Source: Nocardia takedensis NBRC 100417 (GTDB lineage: Bacteria; Actinomycetota; Actinomycetes; Mycobacteriales; Mycobacteriaceae). From it: a stretch of 51,225 nt of DNA. The notes beneath the pieces are model-generated. The model searched no databases and was not told the DNA's origin. It saw only the letters and a program-made list of their open reading frames with translations. A program made the translations under genes and the position numbers. Within the stretch, counting starts at the first letter, position 1. Each line of letters begins with the position of its first letter. Of the stretch, positions 40,740-49,561 are shown one piece after another. Location of the stretch: NCBI RefSeq assembly GCF_000308695.1, contig NZ_BAGG01000255.1, positions 1 to 51,225 on the forward strand, read 5' to 3'.

Positions 40740-42221
40740 GTGGACCCATCGATCGACAATTGCGACCTCGTGACGGAATCGGCTCACGGCACCGCGTGCT
40801 CGGGAACGTCGACGCCCTGGGGCCGGCGTCTACGGTCGTTCCGCGAGATGACTCTCGGCATCAGCCGCAGGGACTTCGCCGAACTGATCAACACCCAAGG
40901 CCGCGAACAGAGTATGAATGTCGCATGCTCGGAGCGACACGTCGCCCGCTGGGAAGACGGTGACGTACAGCGCCCGACCGCACACTACCGCCGACTGTTG
41001 ACCGCGATCGGCGCTCCCATCCTCGACGCCCACCAAGCGCCGAAGCCGCACCCGGTCACGAACACGACGACCGCGCCGGTGACCGCGCCCTACGTCGGTT
41101 CCGTCACGACAGCCGCAGAGCAAGCAAACGAAACCACTCTGCTGGAAGCTCTCGCCATGGCGGTCGTCGGGTCGACCACATCGTTGTTCGCGTGGCTTCC
41201 TCGCCTCGAAGACACGGCGCACGCTGCGTGGCACCCCGGCCAGGACGGCTCGAAGAATATAGATCTTGTGCAGGCAGCGATCGGCCACTTGCGTAGCCTC
41301 GACCAGCACCACGGCGGGTTCCGGGTGGCCGATCCCGCCACGGAACTGTTGCGTTCGATCGCGGACCTGCGCAAGCTGTGCCGCGACGAGTCCGCCGATC
41401 ACGGCATCCTGGTCGCTTCGGCTGATCTTGCCAGGCTGGTCGGTTGGGCCTGTCACGACGCCGGCGATCAATACCGTGCGCGGCGATTCGCCACCCTGGC
41501 ACTGGTGTTCGCGCGCCGTGCCGGTGCGCACAGTTTGGTCGCCTCGATCCTGTACGTCCTGGGTCGGATCAGTCTCAGCGACCGCGATCCCAGGACCGCG
41601 CTTCGCCTGTTCCAACTCGGTCAACTTCCCGCTCAGGACGCCTCCGACAGCGGCGAATCCGCTCGCCTGTACGCCAACGAGGCATGGGCACACGCGATGA
41701 TGGGCGACCAGAATCGCATGAACATCGCTCTGAGCCGCGCCGAAGACGAGATGACCAGAGTCGGCGACATCGTCGCCCCGTGGACCCGAGTCTTCTTCAC
41801 CCCTGGGGAGTTCACCGGCATCCAGGCCGTCATCTACAACGAATTCGCCATCACCGCGCCCAGGCCCGCCTCCGACCAGTACAGCTTGGCGGCCATCGAC
41901 AACGCCCGAACCTCGCTGCAAGCCTCCTCTCCTGCACGCCCCGCCCGCAGCATTCTGTTCGACAACATCACCGTCGCGACCGCCTGCTTCCGGGTCGGCG
42001 AGATAGATGCCGCACTCCCCTACGCGCGCGCCGCGATCGCGAGGGCAGAACAGGTCAGCAGTGCGCGGGTCGCGGACCGCCTTCAGCAGATGGTTCGATG
42101 TGCCACCAGTGTCTCGCCTCGCGCCGACATTCACGACCTGGCCGACACGGTCCGACGATGGCAACCGATGATGACGAACGCCGCAGCCCATCCGACCGGC
42201 GAGCGGGCCACCACCGCTTAG
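40740..42221 (+). CDS. XRE-type regulator with TPR-like sensor region
   Basis: A 493-aa protein. The helix-turn-helix region is WGRRLRSFREMTLGISRRDF, AELINTQGREQSMNVACSER, HVARWEDGDVQRPTAHYRRL. A long helical region of tetratricopeptide type follows (YRARRFATLALVFARRAGAH; LVASILYVLGRISLSDRDPR; RLYANEAWAHAMMGDQNRMN; VGEIDAALPYARAAIARAEQ). GTG 40740 is preferred because AGGGG lies before it; GTG 40671 or 40734 are alternatives. This architecture is common in Nocardia and Streptomyces. The stop is four bases before the kinase gene, so both are co-transcribed. Confidence 0.72.
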   Translation: MDPSIDNCDLVTESAHGTACSGTSTPWGRRLRSFREMTLGISRRDFAELINTQGREQSMNVACSERHVARWEDGDVQRPTAHYRRLLTAIGAPILDAHQAPKPHPVTNTTTAPVTAPYVGSVTTAAEQANETTLLEALAMAVVGSTTSLFAWLPRLEDTAHAAWHPGQDGSKNIDLVQAAIGHLRSLDQHHGGFRVADPATELLRSIADLRKLCRDESADHGILVASADLARLVGWACHDAGDQYRARRFATLALVFARRAGAHSLVASILYVLGRISLSDRDPRTALRLFQLGQLPAQDASDSGESARLYANEAWAHAMMGDQNRMNIALSRAEDEMTRVGDIVAPWTRVFFTPGEFTGIQAVIYNEFAITAPRPASDQYSLAAIDNARTSLQASSPARPARSILFDNITVATACFRVGEIDAALPYARAAIARAEQVSSARVADRLQQMVRCATSVSPRADIHDLADTVRRWQPMMTNAAAHPTGERATTA

Positions 42222-42225
42222 GCTG

Positions 42226-43137
42226 GTGTTCGTGGCGACCGAGATCGCGGCCGACCGAGCCGCCGAGCTACAGCGCATCGTCGAACGCGCATGCGCACGA
42301 GTCGGGTTGAATCCCCGCGGCGCCGAACTGATCAAGTACACCGTCAACGCCGTCTACCGACTTCCTGCCGAACAGATGGTCCTGCGAGTCGCCGCCGGCC
42401 CCGTAGCGATCGAACGAGGACAACGCGTCGTGACCATGGGGCGCTGGCTCCGAGCCCACGGTGCGCCCGTCGCGACGCTGCTCGAGGTCGACCAGCCCCT
42501 GACCATCGACGGCAACACTGTGACCTTCTGGCACGAACTTATCCGTCGAACGGACTGGAGCGCAGATGATCTCGCCGCTCCACTTCGCCGCCTGCACACC
42601 GTCGGCCTCACAGTCGCCGATCACGCGACACTGCCGGAATGGGACCCGTTCTCCACCGCACGAAATCGGTTGCAAGAGGCCGACACAACCGTGTTGCCCC
42701 CGGCCGACCTGGCGTGGCTGACCGACCGGTGGAGTGAGATCGAAGACGACTACCGCCGTATCGAAGGCCACCTTCCCACCGGGATCATCCACGGCGATCC
42801 CCACACGGGCAATCTGCTGCGGCGCGAGAATCAAGTCGTACTGTGCGATCTCGACGAGACCGGGATCGGCCCCATCGCATACGACCTCGTCCCGCAGGCC
42901 GTCGGAGCGACACGGTTCGACCGCGAAGAGTTCTACCGCGCGTTCGTCACCGCCTACGGACGCGACGTCCGAGAAGACCGTGCCTGGCCGATCCTGTCCC
43001 GCATCCGCGAACTGGTCATGGTCACCAGCGTCCTACCAGACCTCCAACACCGCCCGACCGTGGCAGCCCAGAACGCCCACCGCCTCGCCACACTCAAAGC
43101 GGGCCGGCTCGACCAACGCTGGGATCTCTACACCTAG
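42226..43137 (+). CDS. APH-family phosphotransferase
   Basis: A 303-aa protein with a kinase-like aminoglycoside-phosphotransferase fold: a short N-lobe (INPRGAELIKYTVNAVYRLP-like region, VLRVAAGPVAIERGQRVV), TFWHELIRRTDWSADDL, the catalytic loop IIHGDPHTGNLL (H189, D191, N196) and the metal motif LCDLDETGIGPIAYDLVP (D208, D210). Substrate is unknown; resistance should not be assumed. It begins five bases after the regulator stops, so the regulator probably controls it or signals with it. Confidence 0.75.
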   Translation: MFVATEIAADRAAELQRIVERACARVGLNPRGAELIKYTVNAVYRLPAEQMVLRVAAGPVAIERGQRVVTMGRWLRAHGAPVATLLEVDQPLTIDGNTVTFWHELIRRTDWSADDLAAPLRRLHTVGLTVADHATLPEWDPFSTARNRLQEADTTVLPPADLAWLTDRWSEIEDDYRRIEGHLPTGIIHGDPHTGNLLRRENQVVLCDLDETGIGPIAYDLVPQAVGATRFDREEFYRAFVTAYGRDVREDRAWPILSRIRELVMVTSVLPDLQHRPTVAAQNAHRLATLKAGRLDQRWDLYT

Positions 43138-43591
43138 TTCTGTAGACGCCGCGCAGCAGGATCGCCGATGCAGCGCTCACAGACGCGGCGGCCGTGCGGA
43201 ATTCGCCGCGTGCCCGAGATTGTCATGAGCGGGCATACACAAATGCCCGATTGTGCCCGGTCCGATGTCATGGTGACCGATCTCGCATCGCGATTGACTC
43301 TCTCTATGACCGGAGTTGAGACGCATCCAACTCGAATTCCACGCCACCCTCCGCCGTCGCCGCCACCGCCGGCGGGGACATAAACCGTCTGCGAAGCCAT
43401 CGATCTCCAACCGTGATCGCGCTTCGATCGACCCGAACGCATCGCACCGGTCTCGACATCGCACTCCGACCATTCCGAGATCGACCGGCCGGCAACGACG
43501 GGAAACACCGCGTCCTGCGACCTCGGTCCGAAACAGCGTGCGGGTCGCCAATACCACCACCATTTCCTAGGAGAATCAGTAAGGGGCCACG
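43138..43591. other. gene-free stretch with a small hairpin
   Basis: No convincing coding frame. GGGCAT (43231-43236) and ATGCCC (43243-43248) form a 6-bp stem with an ACACAA loop. The promoter of the following gene cluster is expected here but I cannot assign it. Confidence 0.35.
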
Positions 43592-44467
43592 ATGTGGATC
43601 GGATACGCTCGCTCTGACCTGCTGACTCAACCCGCCGCCGCTTCGGCGGATCAGGCTATCCAGGCTCTCGCGCGAGAGAGGGAGTTGGGTTCGGGCCGTG
43701 TCTGGTTCGAGCCTCCCGCGCCCGAGATCGTCGTGCGGAACATGCTGCGCGAACTCGACCGGACCACCGTCCCGGCGGTTGTTCCCCGCCTCGAGGCCCT
43801 GGCGCAGGGGTGGCGGGTCGACCTCGCTCGGATCTTCTCACCACCCGCACGTCGCGCTGACCTGCTCTGGCAGATCCTCAGCGAGATCCCGACCCGAGCC
43901 GACCTGCACGTCATCGTCCCGTCTCGCGAACACCTGAGTCACCTCGATCCGGCCGGACGCGCAGCCGTGGCTCACCTCACCGACAGAGTCTCGGCGACCA
44001 TGCACTTCCTCGAACGAACCGACAACACGGCTTCCGGATCGCTGGTTCCCGAGACCGGCCACGAACTGGTGATCGTCGAGTCCCGGATCGGCGCGATCCC
44101 CGCCGCGGCCCAACTCGACGCCGCGACGGCGCTGAGCAGTCGCAGTTGGCCACCGCACCTGATGGAACAGGTCGACGCGGTCTACATGGTGCTAATCAAC
44201 ACCCGTCACCGGGTCACGCCCGCTTCGGTGTGGGATGAACCGACCACGACCGTCGACGCGGTGATCCGCACGCTGATCGACACCTCGAACGGGCGGGTGG
44301 TGGTGGAACTCGACGAGCCCCACGTCCTGACCGGCCAGCCACCGCAACAGTTGTTGGCGTTGTGCGCGCACGTCGAGCGGATCCCCAGCGGCGGCCACAC
44401 CGTCACTCGCGCCACTCTGCCCACCACGGTCGCGGTGACCGACGGCCTCGACAGGTGCGCGCGATGA
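43592..44467 (+). CDS. hypothetical protein, possible degenerate resolvase-like N-terminus, 291 aa
   Basis: First gene of a compact cluster; the ATG follows AAGGGG. The opening MWIGYARSDLLTQPAAASAD, followed by QAIQALARERELG, recalls the GYxRxS start of serine recombinases. DLHVIVPSREHLSHLDPAGR, then AVAHLTDRVSATMHFLE, recalls their dRLxRl segment. The match is weak and the rest (HELVIVESRIGAIPAAAQLD; HLMEQVDAVYMVLINTRHRV) is unfamiliar, so activity as a recombinase is doubtful. The ATG of the next gene overlaps its stop (ATGA at 44464-44467). Confidence 0.45.
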   Translation: MWIGYARSDLLTQPAAASADQAIQALARERELGSGRVWFEPPAPEIVVRNMLRELDRTTVPAVVPRLEALAQGWRVDLARIFSPPARRADLLWQILSEIPTRADLHVIVPSREHLSHLDPAGRAAVAHLTDRVSATMHFLERTDNTASGSLVPETGHELVIVESRIGAIPAAAQLDAATALSSRSWPPHLMEQVDAVYMVLINTRHRVTPASVWDEPTTTVDAVIRTLIDTSNGRVVVELDEPHVLTGQPPQQLLALCAHVERIPSGGHTVTRATLPTTVAVTDGLDRCAR

Positions 44468-45027
44468 ACCGCCGGACCGGGCCCCTCGAGGCCGTCGCTT
44501 CACCGTCACCCCACCCGGCCACCGACCCGACGACCACTGCCCCGGCCGTGGACGGCATCGAGGGACTCTTGGACGCGCAGCGACTGTTGCAGGCGATCAA
44601 CGGAAGCCGTGTGGAGGCGGGTTCACCGCTGTCGGAGTGGGCGCGGGAGTTGGCGGATCTGCACGCGACACTGTTGACCGGCGCGGTGTCGACGGCCCGT
44701 CGCCCTGCGGATTTCGATGAACGCGTCCTGCGCGACGATGTCGCCGAGACGATCGCACGGATCGACGGCTGGGCGATCTTCCGTCTTCCGCGCCCGGTCA
44801 ACGTGCCGCGCCACACCCATTCCCTCGGCGCGACGATCAGCCATTTCGCGCGGGTCTACGCCCACACCAGCTGGGCCGACCGCCACACCACCAGCGCCGA
44901 GCACCGCCGCGAAGCCGCCCTGCACATGGCCCAGACCTACCAGGGCTACGCCGACCTGGTCACCGCGATCGAAGCGCGCCGTATCCTGCTGCCCCTCGGG
45001 TGGCGAGGGATCGGAGCGCCCCGATGA
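44464..45027 (+). CDS. DUF4254 protein
   Basis: A 187-aa protein. SEWARELADLHATLLTGAV, then VAETIARIDGWAIFRLPRPV, HTHSLGATISHFARVYAHTS and ALHMAQTYQGYADLVTAIEA match DUF4254 (a family abundant in Nocardia): the ELAxLHexRL helix, an IDxWvxxxLP motif, a HTExxGxxIdRLA helix and a final AxxYxDLxxxVxxGxxxLP segment. Function unknown. It overlaps both neighbours by four bases (ATGA), indicating tight co-translation. Confidence 0.7.
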   Translation: MNRRTGPLEAVASPSPHPATDPTTTAPAVDGIEGLLDAQRLLQAINGSRVEAGSPLSEWARELADLHATLLTGAVSTARRPADFDERVLRDDVAETIARIDGWAIFRLPRPVNVPRHTHSLGATISHFARVYAHTSWADRHTTSAEHRREAALHMAQTYQGYADLVTAIEARRILLPLGWRGIGAPR

Positions 45028-45653
45028 CCGAGCACACCACCGCCACCGAGCCGGAAACCCGGACCCACCCCGCAGCCTCGGAACCCGCCGGCGACCCGCC
45101 GCCGGTCGATCCCATCCCGCTCGCGCTCACACTGTTCCGGGCATGGAGCACACCGCCCGCTCCCGACGTCGACCCCGCACTGTCGACGTTCGTGCGGCTC
45201 ACGGCGGGCATGCTCGACGCCCATCGTCGACATCGTGACGCGCTGCGCCAGTTCCTCTACCCCGCCAACGAATCCGGCGAACACCACGGCATCGAGGTCG
45301 TCACCGACGCCTTGCACGCCGCCCATCGTGACCTCGAAGTACTGGCCCGGGCCATTGACGACCACGTCGCCGAGATCCTTCCAGCTACCGGATCGCACGT
45401 GGTGGCGTGCCACCGCACCGGACTCGGCGAGGAGGTGTCGCGGCTGTGTCGATGCTGGATCGCCGTCACCGACCCCATCCCGGCATCACCGGTCGACTCC
45501 GAGGCCCGTCAATCACTTGGCGGCCAAGCCGTGCTCTACAACCAGCTCGCCGACAACCTCAACACCGGGCTCGCCCGGCTACCCCACAGGCCGAGCACCG
45601 ATCCCGCGGCCGCACCGATGCCCTCCACCTCGTCCACTCCGTCACCCCGCTAG
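45024..45653 (+). CDS. DUF4254-like paralogue, 209 aa
   Basis: Starts at an ATGA overlap with the previous gene. After an acidic disordered 35 residues it reads TFVRLTAGMLDAHRRHRDAL, DALHAAHRDLEVLARAIDDH, VAEILPATGSHVVACHRTGL, GEEVSRLCRCW and VLYNQLADNLNTGLARLP. The helix order and the IDDHVAEILP motif parallel DUF4254 in a diverged form, so it is probably a paralogue of its neighbour. A Ser/Thr/Pro-rich tail ends it. The two may form a heterodimer. Confidence 0.5.
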   Translation: MTEHTTATEPETRTHPAASEPAGDPPPVDPIPLALTLFRAWSTPPAPDVDPALSTFVRLTAGMLDAHRRHRDALRQFLYPANESGEHHGIEVVTDALHAAHRDLEVLARAIDDHVAEILPATGSHVVACHRTGLGEEVSRLCRCWIAVTDPIPASPVDSEARQSLGGQAVLYNQLADNLNTGLARLPHRPSTDPAAAPMPSTSSTPSPR

Positions 45654-45661
45654 GAGCGTCG

Positions 45662-46555
45662 ATGCCCGATCAGTCCACTGTCCCCGAACCCCCGATCATG
45701 GATTCGACCGTCGTGTTCGAGGCCAACCTCGGCTACGACCCCGCCGCCGGTATCGCGCTGGCGGTCCTGGCCCGCACGGTGCCGAATCTGGTGGTCGCGA
45801 CCAGCGACGAGCCAACCCACCGCCCCGGCGCGAGTCACGCGCGCCTTCTGCTGACCGCGCTCGGCCGTCCCGAGGTCCCGGTGATCCCCGGACATCAACT
45901 CCACGGCAGCCACGACCGTTTCCTGATCTCGGATCTGGTCGCCGCCCTCGCCGATCCTCACGTCGACACCGAAACCGAACTCGCCCGCCTCTGCGAGAAC
46001 AGCACCGGCCCGGTCATCTGGATCAACGCCGGGCCCGCCACCACCCTGGCCACCCTCACCGCGACCCACCCCCATCTCCTCGACGAACTGCACGTCACGA
46101 TGCGGACCGGATGGATCGACACCGCCCCACAGAACCACCGACCCATCAACGACTTCCGCCTGGACCCCACCGCCGCCGGACTCGTGCTGCGCGCCCTGTC
46201 CACCACCCCGCGCCTGGTCCTCGACACCCACAGCGACGACCACGACGGGCTCACCCGCGCGTCCCCGCTCTACACCGCGCTGAGCGACCCCGCCGCGCCG
46301 CGCTGGGCGCAACTCATCACGGTTCACATCGACCGCTGGCTGCACCTCGGCCACCGCTCGGTCCCCGTGGACATCCCCGCCACCGTCGCCGCCGCGCTGA
46401 ACCTTCCGGACCCCACCGACATCCCCGCCCGGGTCTACATCGACCGAGACGCGCACCTGCACACCGATCTCGACGGTCACTTCGTCCAGATCCTCCACAC
46501 GGCCGACCACTCCACGATCACGCAGTGGATCACCCGCATCCTCGGACTCGGCTGA
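45662..46555 (+). CDS. nucleoside-hydrolase-like protein, copy 1 (degenerate metal site)
   Basis: A 297-aa protein with the outline of inosine-uridine nucleoside hydrolases, which cleave N-ribosidic bonds with a calcium ion held by aspartates. The N-terminal metal motif (usually DTDxGxDDA) reads VFEANLGYDPAAGIALAVLA (18-37), so most aspartates are gone. PVIWINAGPATTLATLTATH (about 117-136) matches the AGPxTNLAxL motif, and NDFRLDPTAAGLVLRAL the EFNxxxDPEAA motif. The C-terminal HDPLA catalytic motif is not seen. Probably inactive, perhaps a partner of copy 2. It begins nine bases after the previous gene, next to TAGGAG. Confidence 0.6.
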   Translation: MPDQSTVPEPPIMDSTVVFEANLGYDPAAGIALAVLARTVPNLVVATSDEPTHRPGASHARLLLTALGRPEVPVIPGHQLHGSHDRFLISDLVAALADPHVDTETELARLCENSTGPVIWINAGPATTLATLTATHPHLLDELHVTMRTGWIDTAPQNHRPINDFRLDPTAAGLVLRALSTTPRLVLDTHSDDHDGLTRASPLYTALSDPAAPRWAQLITVHIDRWLHLGHRSVPVDIPATVAAALNLPDPTDIPARVYIDRDAHLHTDLDGHFVQILHTADHSTITQWITRILGLG

Positions 46556-46599
46556 CCCCCGGGACCAGAACCCGTTCTCCTATATGAAGGAACTATCCG

Positions 46600-47526
46600 A
46601 TGCCGCATCTGTTGACATCCGCCGATCCTGGACGCGCCGAACCCGAAGGCGACGGGTTGACGCTGGCTTTCACCGACCTGTTCTTCGACCCCGACGATCT
46701 CGTGATGCTGGTCATCCTGGCCCGGGTGGTGTCCCGGTTCGTGGTGGTGACCTCCGATGAGGTCGGGGGCCTGCGCGCGCAGGGGGCGCGCGGGTTCCTC
46801 GATTCTCTCGGTCGTACGGACGTGCAGGTGGTGCAGGGCATCGACCTCGGCGGGAAGCGCCGTTACCTGGCCGACCCCGGACAAGTCGTGCCCGACTACG
46901 TCCATCCCGGCCTCGAGGAACGCCTCGAGCGCGAGTCCGCGATGGTCGAGACGCTGACCACACTGATCCTGAACGCGAACGGGCCGGTGCGCTGCGTCGG
47001 GTGCGCGTCGATGACCGAGCTGGCGGCGCTGCTGTCGGCCTCCCCCGACCTCGGCGACAAGTTGATCCTCACCCAGATGGGCGGTTGGCTCGATCACTAC
47101 CGCGACCCCACCCGCGCCTCCCACAATTTCCACATCGATCAGGTCTCGGCAGGGTTGGCGTTGCGACTCGTCCCGCGGCCGCGTCTGGTGCTCTCCGAAC
47201 ACACGAACAATGACGCCATCCGCATCACGAACGACTCGCCGCTGGTCGAGGCCCTCGCCGCGGACTGCGCCCCGACCTGGGCACGCACGTTGAGCATCCA
47301 GCTCGATCGCTGGTTCCGGGTGAAAGGCGGTAGCTGGATGCACGATCCACTGACCCTGTCGGCGAGCTTGGGGCTGCCGTTCGTGACGTTCGGGTCCGAA
47401 ACGATCCGCATCGGCGCGGACGGGCGGATCCATCGCGACCCACACGGGCGCCCGGTCCAGGTGTCCACCGCGGTCGACTACCCCGGCTTCCTGGACTGGA
47501 TGAATCACCTGGTGAGCACATGGTGA
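46600..47526 (+). CDS. nucleoside-hydrolase-like protein, copy 2
   Basis: A 308-aa paralogue that keeps more of the active site: LAFTDLFFDPDDLVMLVILA (D26, D30, D32, D33 near the metal-binding loop), PVRCVGCASMTELAALLSAS in place of the AGPxTNLA strand, ASHNFHIDQVSAGLALRLVP (N176 onward, matching the EFNxxxD block) and MHDPLTLSASLGLPFVTFGS (H248, D249, matching HDPLA). Hydrolysis of a nucleoside or a related glycosidic bond is plausible; substrate unknown. A gap of 44 bases with GAAGGA precedes the ATG. The cold-shock gene starts within its last codons. Confidence 0.62.
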   Translation: MPHLLTSADPGRAEPEGDGLTLAFTDLFFDPDDLVMLVILARVVSRFVVVTSDEVGGLRAQGARGFLDSLGRTDVQVVQGIDLGGKRRYLADPGQVVPDYVHPGLEERLERESAMVETLTTLILNANGPVRCVGCASMTELAALLSASPDLGDKLILTQMGGWLDHYRDPTRASHNFHIDQVSAGLALRLVPRPRLVLSEHTNNDAIRITNDSPLVEALAADCAPTWARTLSIQLDRWFRVKGGSWMHDPLTLSASLGLPFVTFGSETIRIGADGRIHRDPHGRPVQVSTAVDYPGFLDWMNHLVSTW

Positions 47527-47741
47527 CCACGAACCCCGCATCGTCGACGATGGTGGGTTCCGTGCGCTGGTTCAACACCGAGAAAGGCTTCGGGTTCATC
47601 ACCGCCTCCAACGGGCAGGAGATCTTCGTTCGCCAACTCTCGGTGAAAGGCGATACCCCGCTCTCGCGTGGTCGACGTGTCCGATTCCGCGTGGTGACCC
47701 AACGCGAAGGACTCGTCGCCCACGACGTCCAACCACTCTGA
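47520..47741 (+). CDS. cold-shock-domain protein, 73 aa
   Basis: MVGSVRWFNTEKGFGFITAS, then NGQEIFVRQLSVKGDTPLSR and VRFRVVTQREGLVAHDVQPL. RNP1 is intact (KGFGFI); RNP2 is changed from VFVHxS to IFVRQL. The fold binds single-stranded RNA or DNA. It overlaps the end of the nucleoside-hydrolase-like gene (ATG 47520 or GTG 47523, upstream stop at 47524-47526), so it belongs to that unit. A CSD locked by overlap to hydrolase paralogues is unusual. Confidence 0.82.
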   Translation: MVTTNPASSTMVGSVRWFNTEKGFGFITASNGQEIFVRQLSVKGDTPLSRGRRVRFRVVTQREGLVAHDVQPL

Positions 47742-47797
47742 CCCCCGCGCGGCCACCACATCGGACGTTCTCCGCCGCGCGACGCTCCACTGCGCAA

Positions 47798-47819
47798 GCC
47801 CCTGCCCGCCGGCAGGGGC
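47798..47819 (+). terminator. 9-bp hairpin after the cold-shock gene
   Basis: GCCCCTGCC (47798-47806) pairs perfectly with GGCAGGGGC (47811-47819) around CGCC. It could end the cluster or act in the leader of the methyltransferase gene at 47973. The rest of the 230-base gap shows nothing further. Confidence 0.5.
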
Positions 47820-47972
47820 CGGTACACGGTCAGTGCCTTCGGCCCACCCGCGCGCACCGAAAGTCGACATCGACCACGCGTGCCTCCGACGCCCGATCAC
47901 CCTCCCCCGAATCCCCGCCCTGCCACACACCGCGCCCGACGGCCGCACTTTATCCCCGATGACCAAGGACAC

Positions 47973-48806
47973 ATGTCGACCCCCATGACCCACCACCCTC
48001 CGCACCTCCCGGTCGGACTCGACCGGACCCGACCGTCGGTCGCGCGCGCCACCAACCACCTCCTCGGTGGTGAGGCGAACTTCGCCGTCGACCGCGCCGC
48101 GCTCGACGACCTGCTCGCGATCGCGCCCGAGCTGCCCGCGCTGACCCGCGCCACCCGCGCCTGGCTCCACCACGTGGTCGCCGAGCTGGCCCGCGCCGGG
48201 ATCGATCAGTTCCTCGACCTCGGGGCGGGCCTGCCCGAACCCGGCCACGATCTGCGCGCCGTCGCCGCACGCCACCAACCACGGCCGCGGGTCGTACACG
48301 TCGACAACGACCTGGTCTGCGTGCGGCACCTCCAGGTCGCGTTCCCGGCCTGCCGCACGATCCACACCGACCTCACCGACCCCGCCACCGTGCTACGGCT
48401 GGCCCAACGCCACGGCGGACTCGACCTGCGCCGCCCCGTCGCGGTCTTGGCCGGCGGCATCGTGCACCACCTGCACCTCGCTCCGGGCGAGATCGCCGCC
48501 GTCACCGCCGGATACGGTGACCTGCTCGCCCCCGGATCGGCCCTGGCGATCAGCCACTACCATCGCCCACCCGCTCAGGACCGGGCCGCCCACCGCCTCG
48601 CCGTCGACCTCCAGAACGGGTTCCTGACGCACTTCGGCAGTGGATGGTTCCGTACCCGCGACCAGATCCACCGCTACTTCACCGGATGGCCGCTGACCTC
48701 CCCCGGCCTGACCTACCTCGACCGCCACACCGACACACCCCGAACACCCAACAACCGCTCCCCCTTGCAAGGACTCGTCCTCGCCGGAACCGCCCGCAAA
48801 CCATGA
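47973..48806 (+). CDS. SAM-dependent methyltransferase, PF04672 family, copy 2
   Basis: A 277-aa member of the same family as the gene at 38789: LDRTRPSVARATNHLLGGEA, NFAVDRAALDDLLAIAPELP, GIDQFLDLGAGLPEPGHDLR (SAM loop), PRVVHVDNDLVCVRHLQVAF, TIHTDLTDPATVLRLAQRHG and SALAISHYHRPPAQ. The SRPSxARxxxxLLGG opening is typical. The start is set at ATG 47973 because the family start aligns there; the ribosome site is weak (AAGGAC). No DUF397 or DUF5753 partner is adjacent, though an XRE regulator lies 1 kb downstream. Confidence 0.83.
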   Translation: MSTPMTHHPPHLPVGLDRTRPSVARATNHLLGGEANFAVDRAALDDLLAIAPELPALTRATRAWLHHVVAELARAGIDQFLDLGAGLPEPGHDLRAVAARHQPRPRVVHVDNDLVCVRHLQVAFPACRTIHTDLTDPATVLRLAQRHGGLDLRRPVAVLAGGIVHHLHLAPGEIAAVTAGYGDLLAPGSALAISHYHRPPAQDRAAHRLAVDLQNGFLTHFGSGWFRTRDQIHRYFTGWPLTSPGLTYLDRHTDTPRTPNNRSPLQGLVLAGTARKP

Positions 48807-48903
48807 CCACCCAACACCGCAGCCACCACCGGAAACACTGCCACGCTGCCGATCCCGCTACCCCGGCCTTCCCGTCGACCACCCGCGAACACCACCGGCC
48901 CGC

Positions 48904-48952
48904 GCGGGCGGGAGGATGGCGCTTCCCCTCCGAAACGCCATCCCCCGCCCGC
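48904..48952. terminator. bidirectional terminator between convergent genes
   Basis: GCGGGCGGG plus GGATGGCG (48904-48921, one bulged A) pairs with CGCCATCC and CCGCCCGC (48936-48952) around a 14-base loop. It lies between the rightward methyltransferase and the leftward gene ending at 48980. Confidence 0.65.
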
Positions 48953-48979
48953 GACATCCGCACCCGCTTCGGAGGTAGT

Positions 48980-49546
48980 TCAGGGCGTGCCCGCCCGCGC
49001 GCGATCCGCGGTGGTATCGGCACGGCGGATCGCGGCCCGGACCGCGTCGACGACCACGACGCCCGAAGGCCGGACGTCGTCGTTTGCCTCCACGATCCAC
49101 TGCCGCAGCCGATGGCCCTGGTCGGTGGGCGATGGCAGCGTGATCACATCCGCGACCGGCGCGGGCTCGACAACGTCGTCCAGGCGCACGGGTTCGCGGC
49201 GTCGAGTCGGCGGTGGCGGTGGTCTGCTGCCGCCGCGCAGCACCCGCACTCGGGTATCCCACTGCTCGATCTCCACCAGCAACGGCACGGGAATATCGGA
49301 TCGGGTCAGCAACGTCCAGGTCGCGGTGTCGGGATGAGAGATGATCGGCCCCGACACATCCCGGTCGCGCAGTTCGTCTCGGACCGCACTGCCCAACGCC
49401 GCGTCGAACACCACCGCCCACACGAGGCCCGCGTTCATCGTGATGGCCCCGCTCCGCGGCTCGAACACCGCGGGCAGCAGACACACCCGCCGATAGAACT
49501 CGCAACGCCGACGGGGCGAATCATGCTCCCCAACAATTGTTTCCAC
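48980..49546 (-). CDS. conserved hypothetical protein, 188 aa
   Basis: A leftward gene. GGAGG (49554-49558) sits seven bases before GTG 49546 but only one base before GTG 49552, so 49546 is the start. Seen: FYRRVCLLPAVFEPRSGAIT, AGLVWAVVFDAALGSAVRDE, LRDRDVSGPIISHPDTATWT, LLTRSDIPVPLLVEIEQWDT. It resembles a family of small Nocardia proteins with a C-FYR-LPA opening and a GPIxSHPxxxxWTxL motif, usually found near XRE regulators; it lacks a functional assignment. The C-terminal 80 residues are Pro/Arg-rich then helical. Confidence 0.6.
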   Translation of the reverse strand: METIVGEHDSPRRRCEFYRRVCLLPAVFEPRSGAITMNAGLVWAVVFDAALGSAVRDELRDRDVSGPIISHPDTATWTLLTRSDIPVPLLVEIEQWDTRVRVLRGGSRPPPPPTRRREPVRLDDVVEPAPVADVITLPSPTDQGHRLRQWIVEANDDVRPSGVVVVDAVRAAIRRADTTADRARAGTP

Positions 49547-49561
49547 GATCACGCCTCCGAC

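Noticed and set aside
42226..43137. Calling the APH-fold protein an aminoglycoside resistance gene
   Set aside because: Only the general kinase motifs are visible. Its operon with a TPR regulator is typical of uncharacterised Nocardia kinases, so a resistance claim is not supported.
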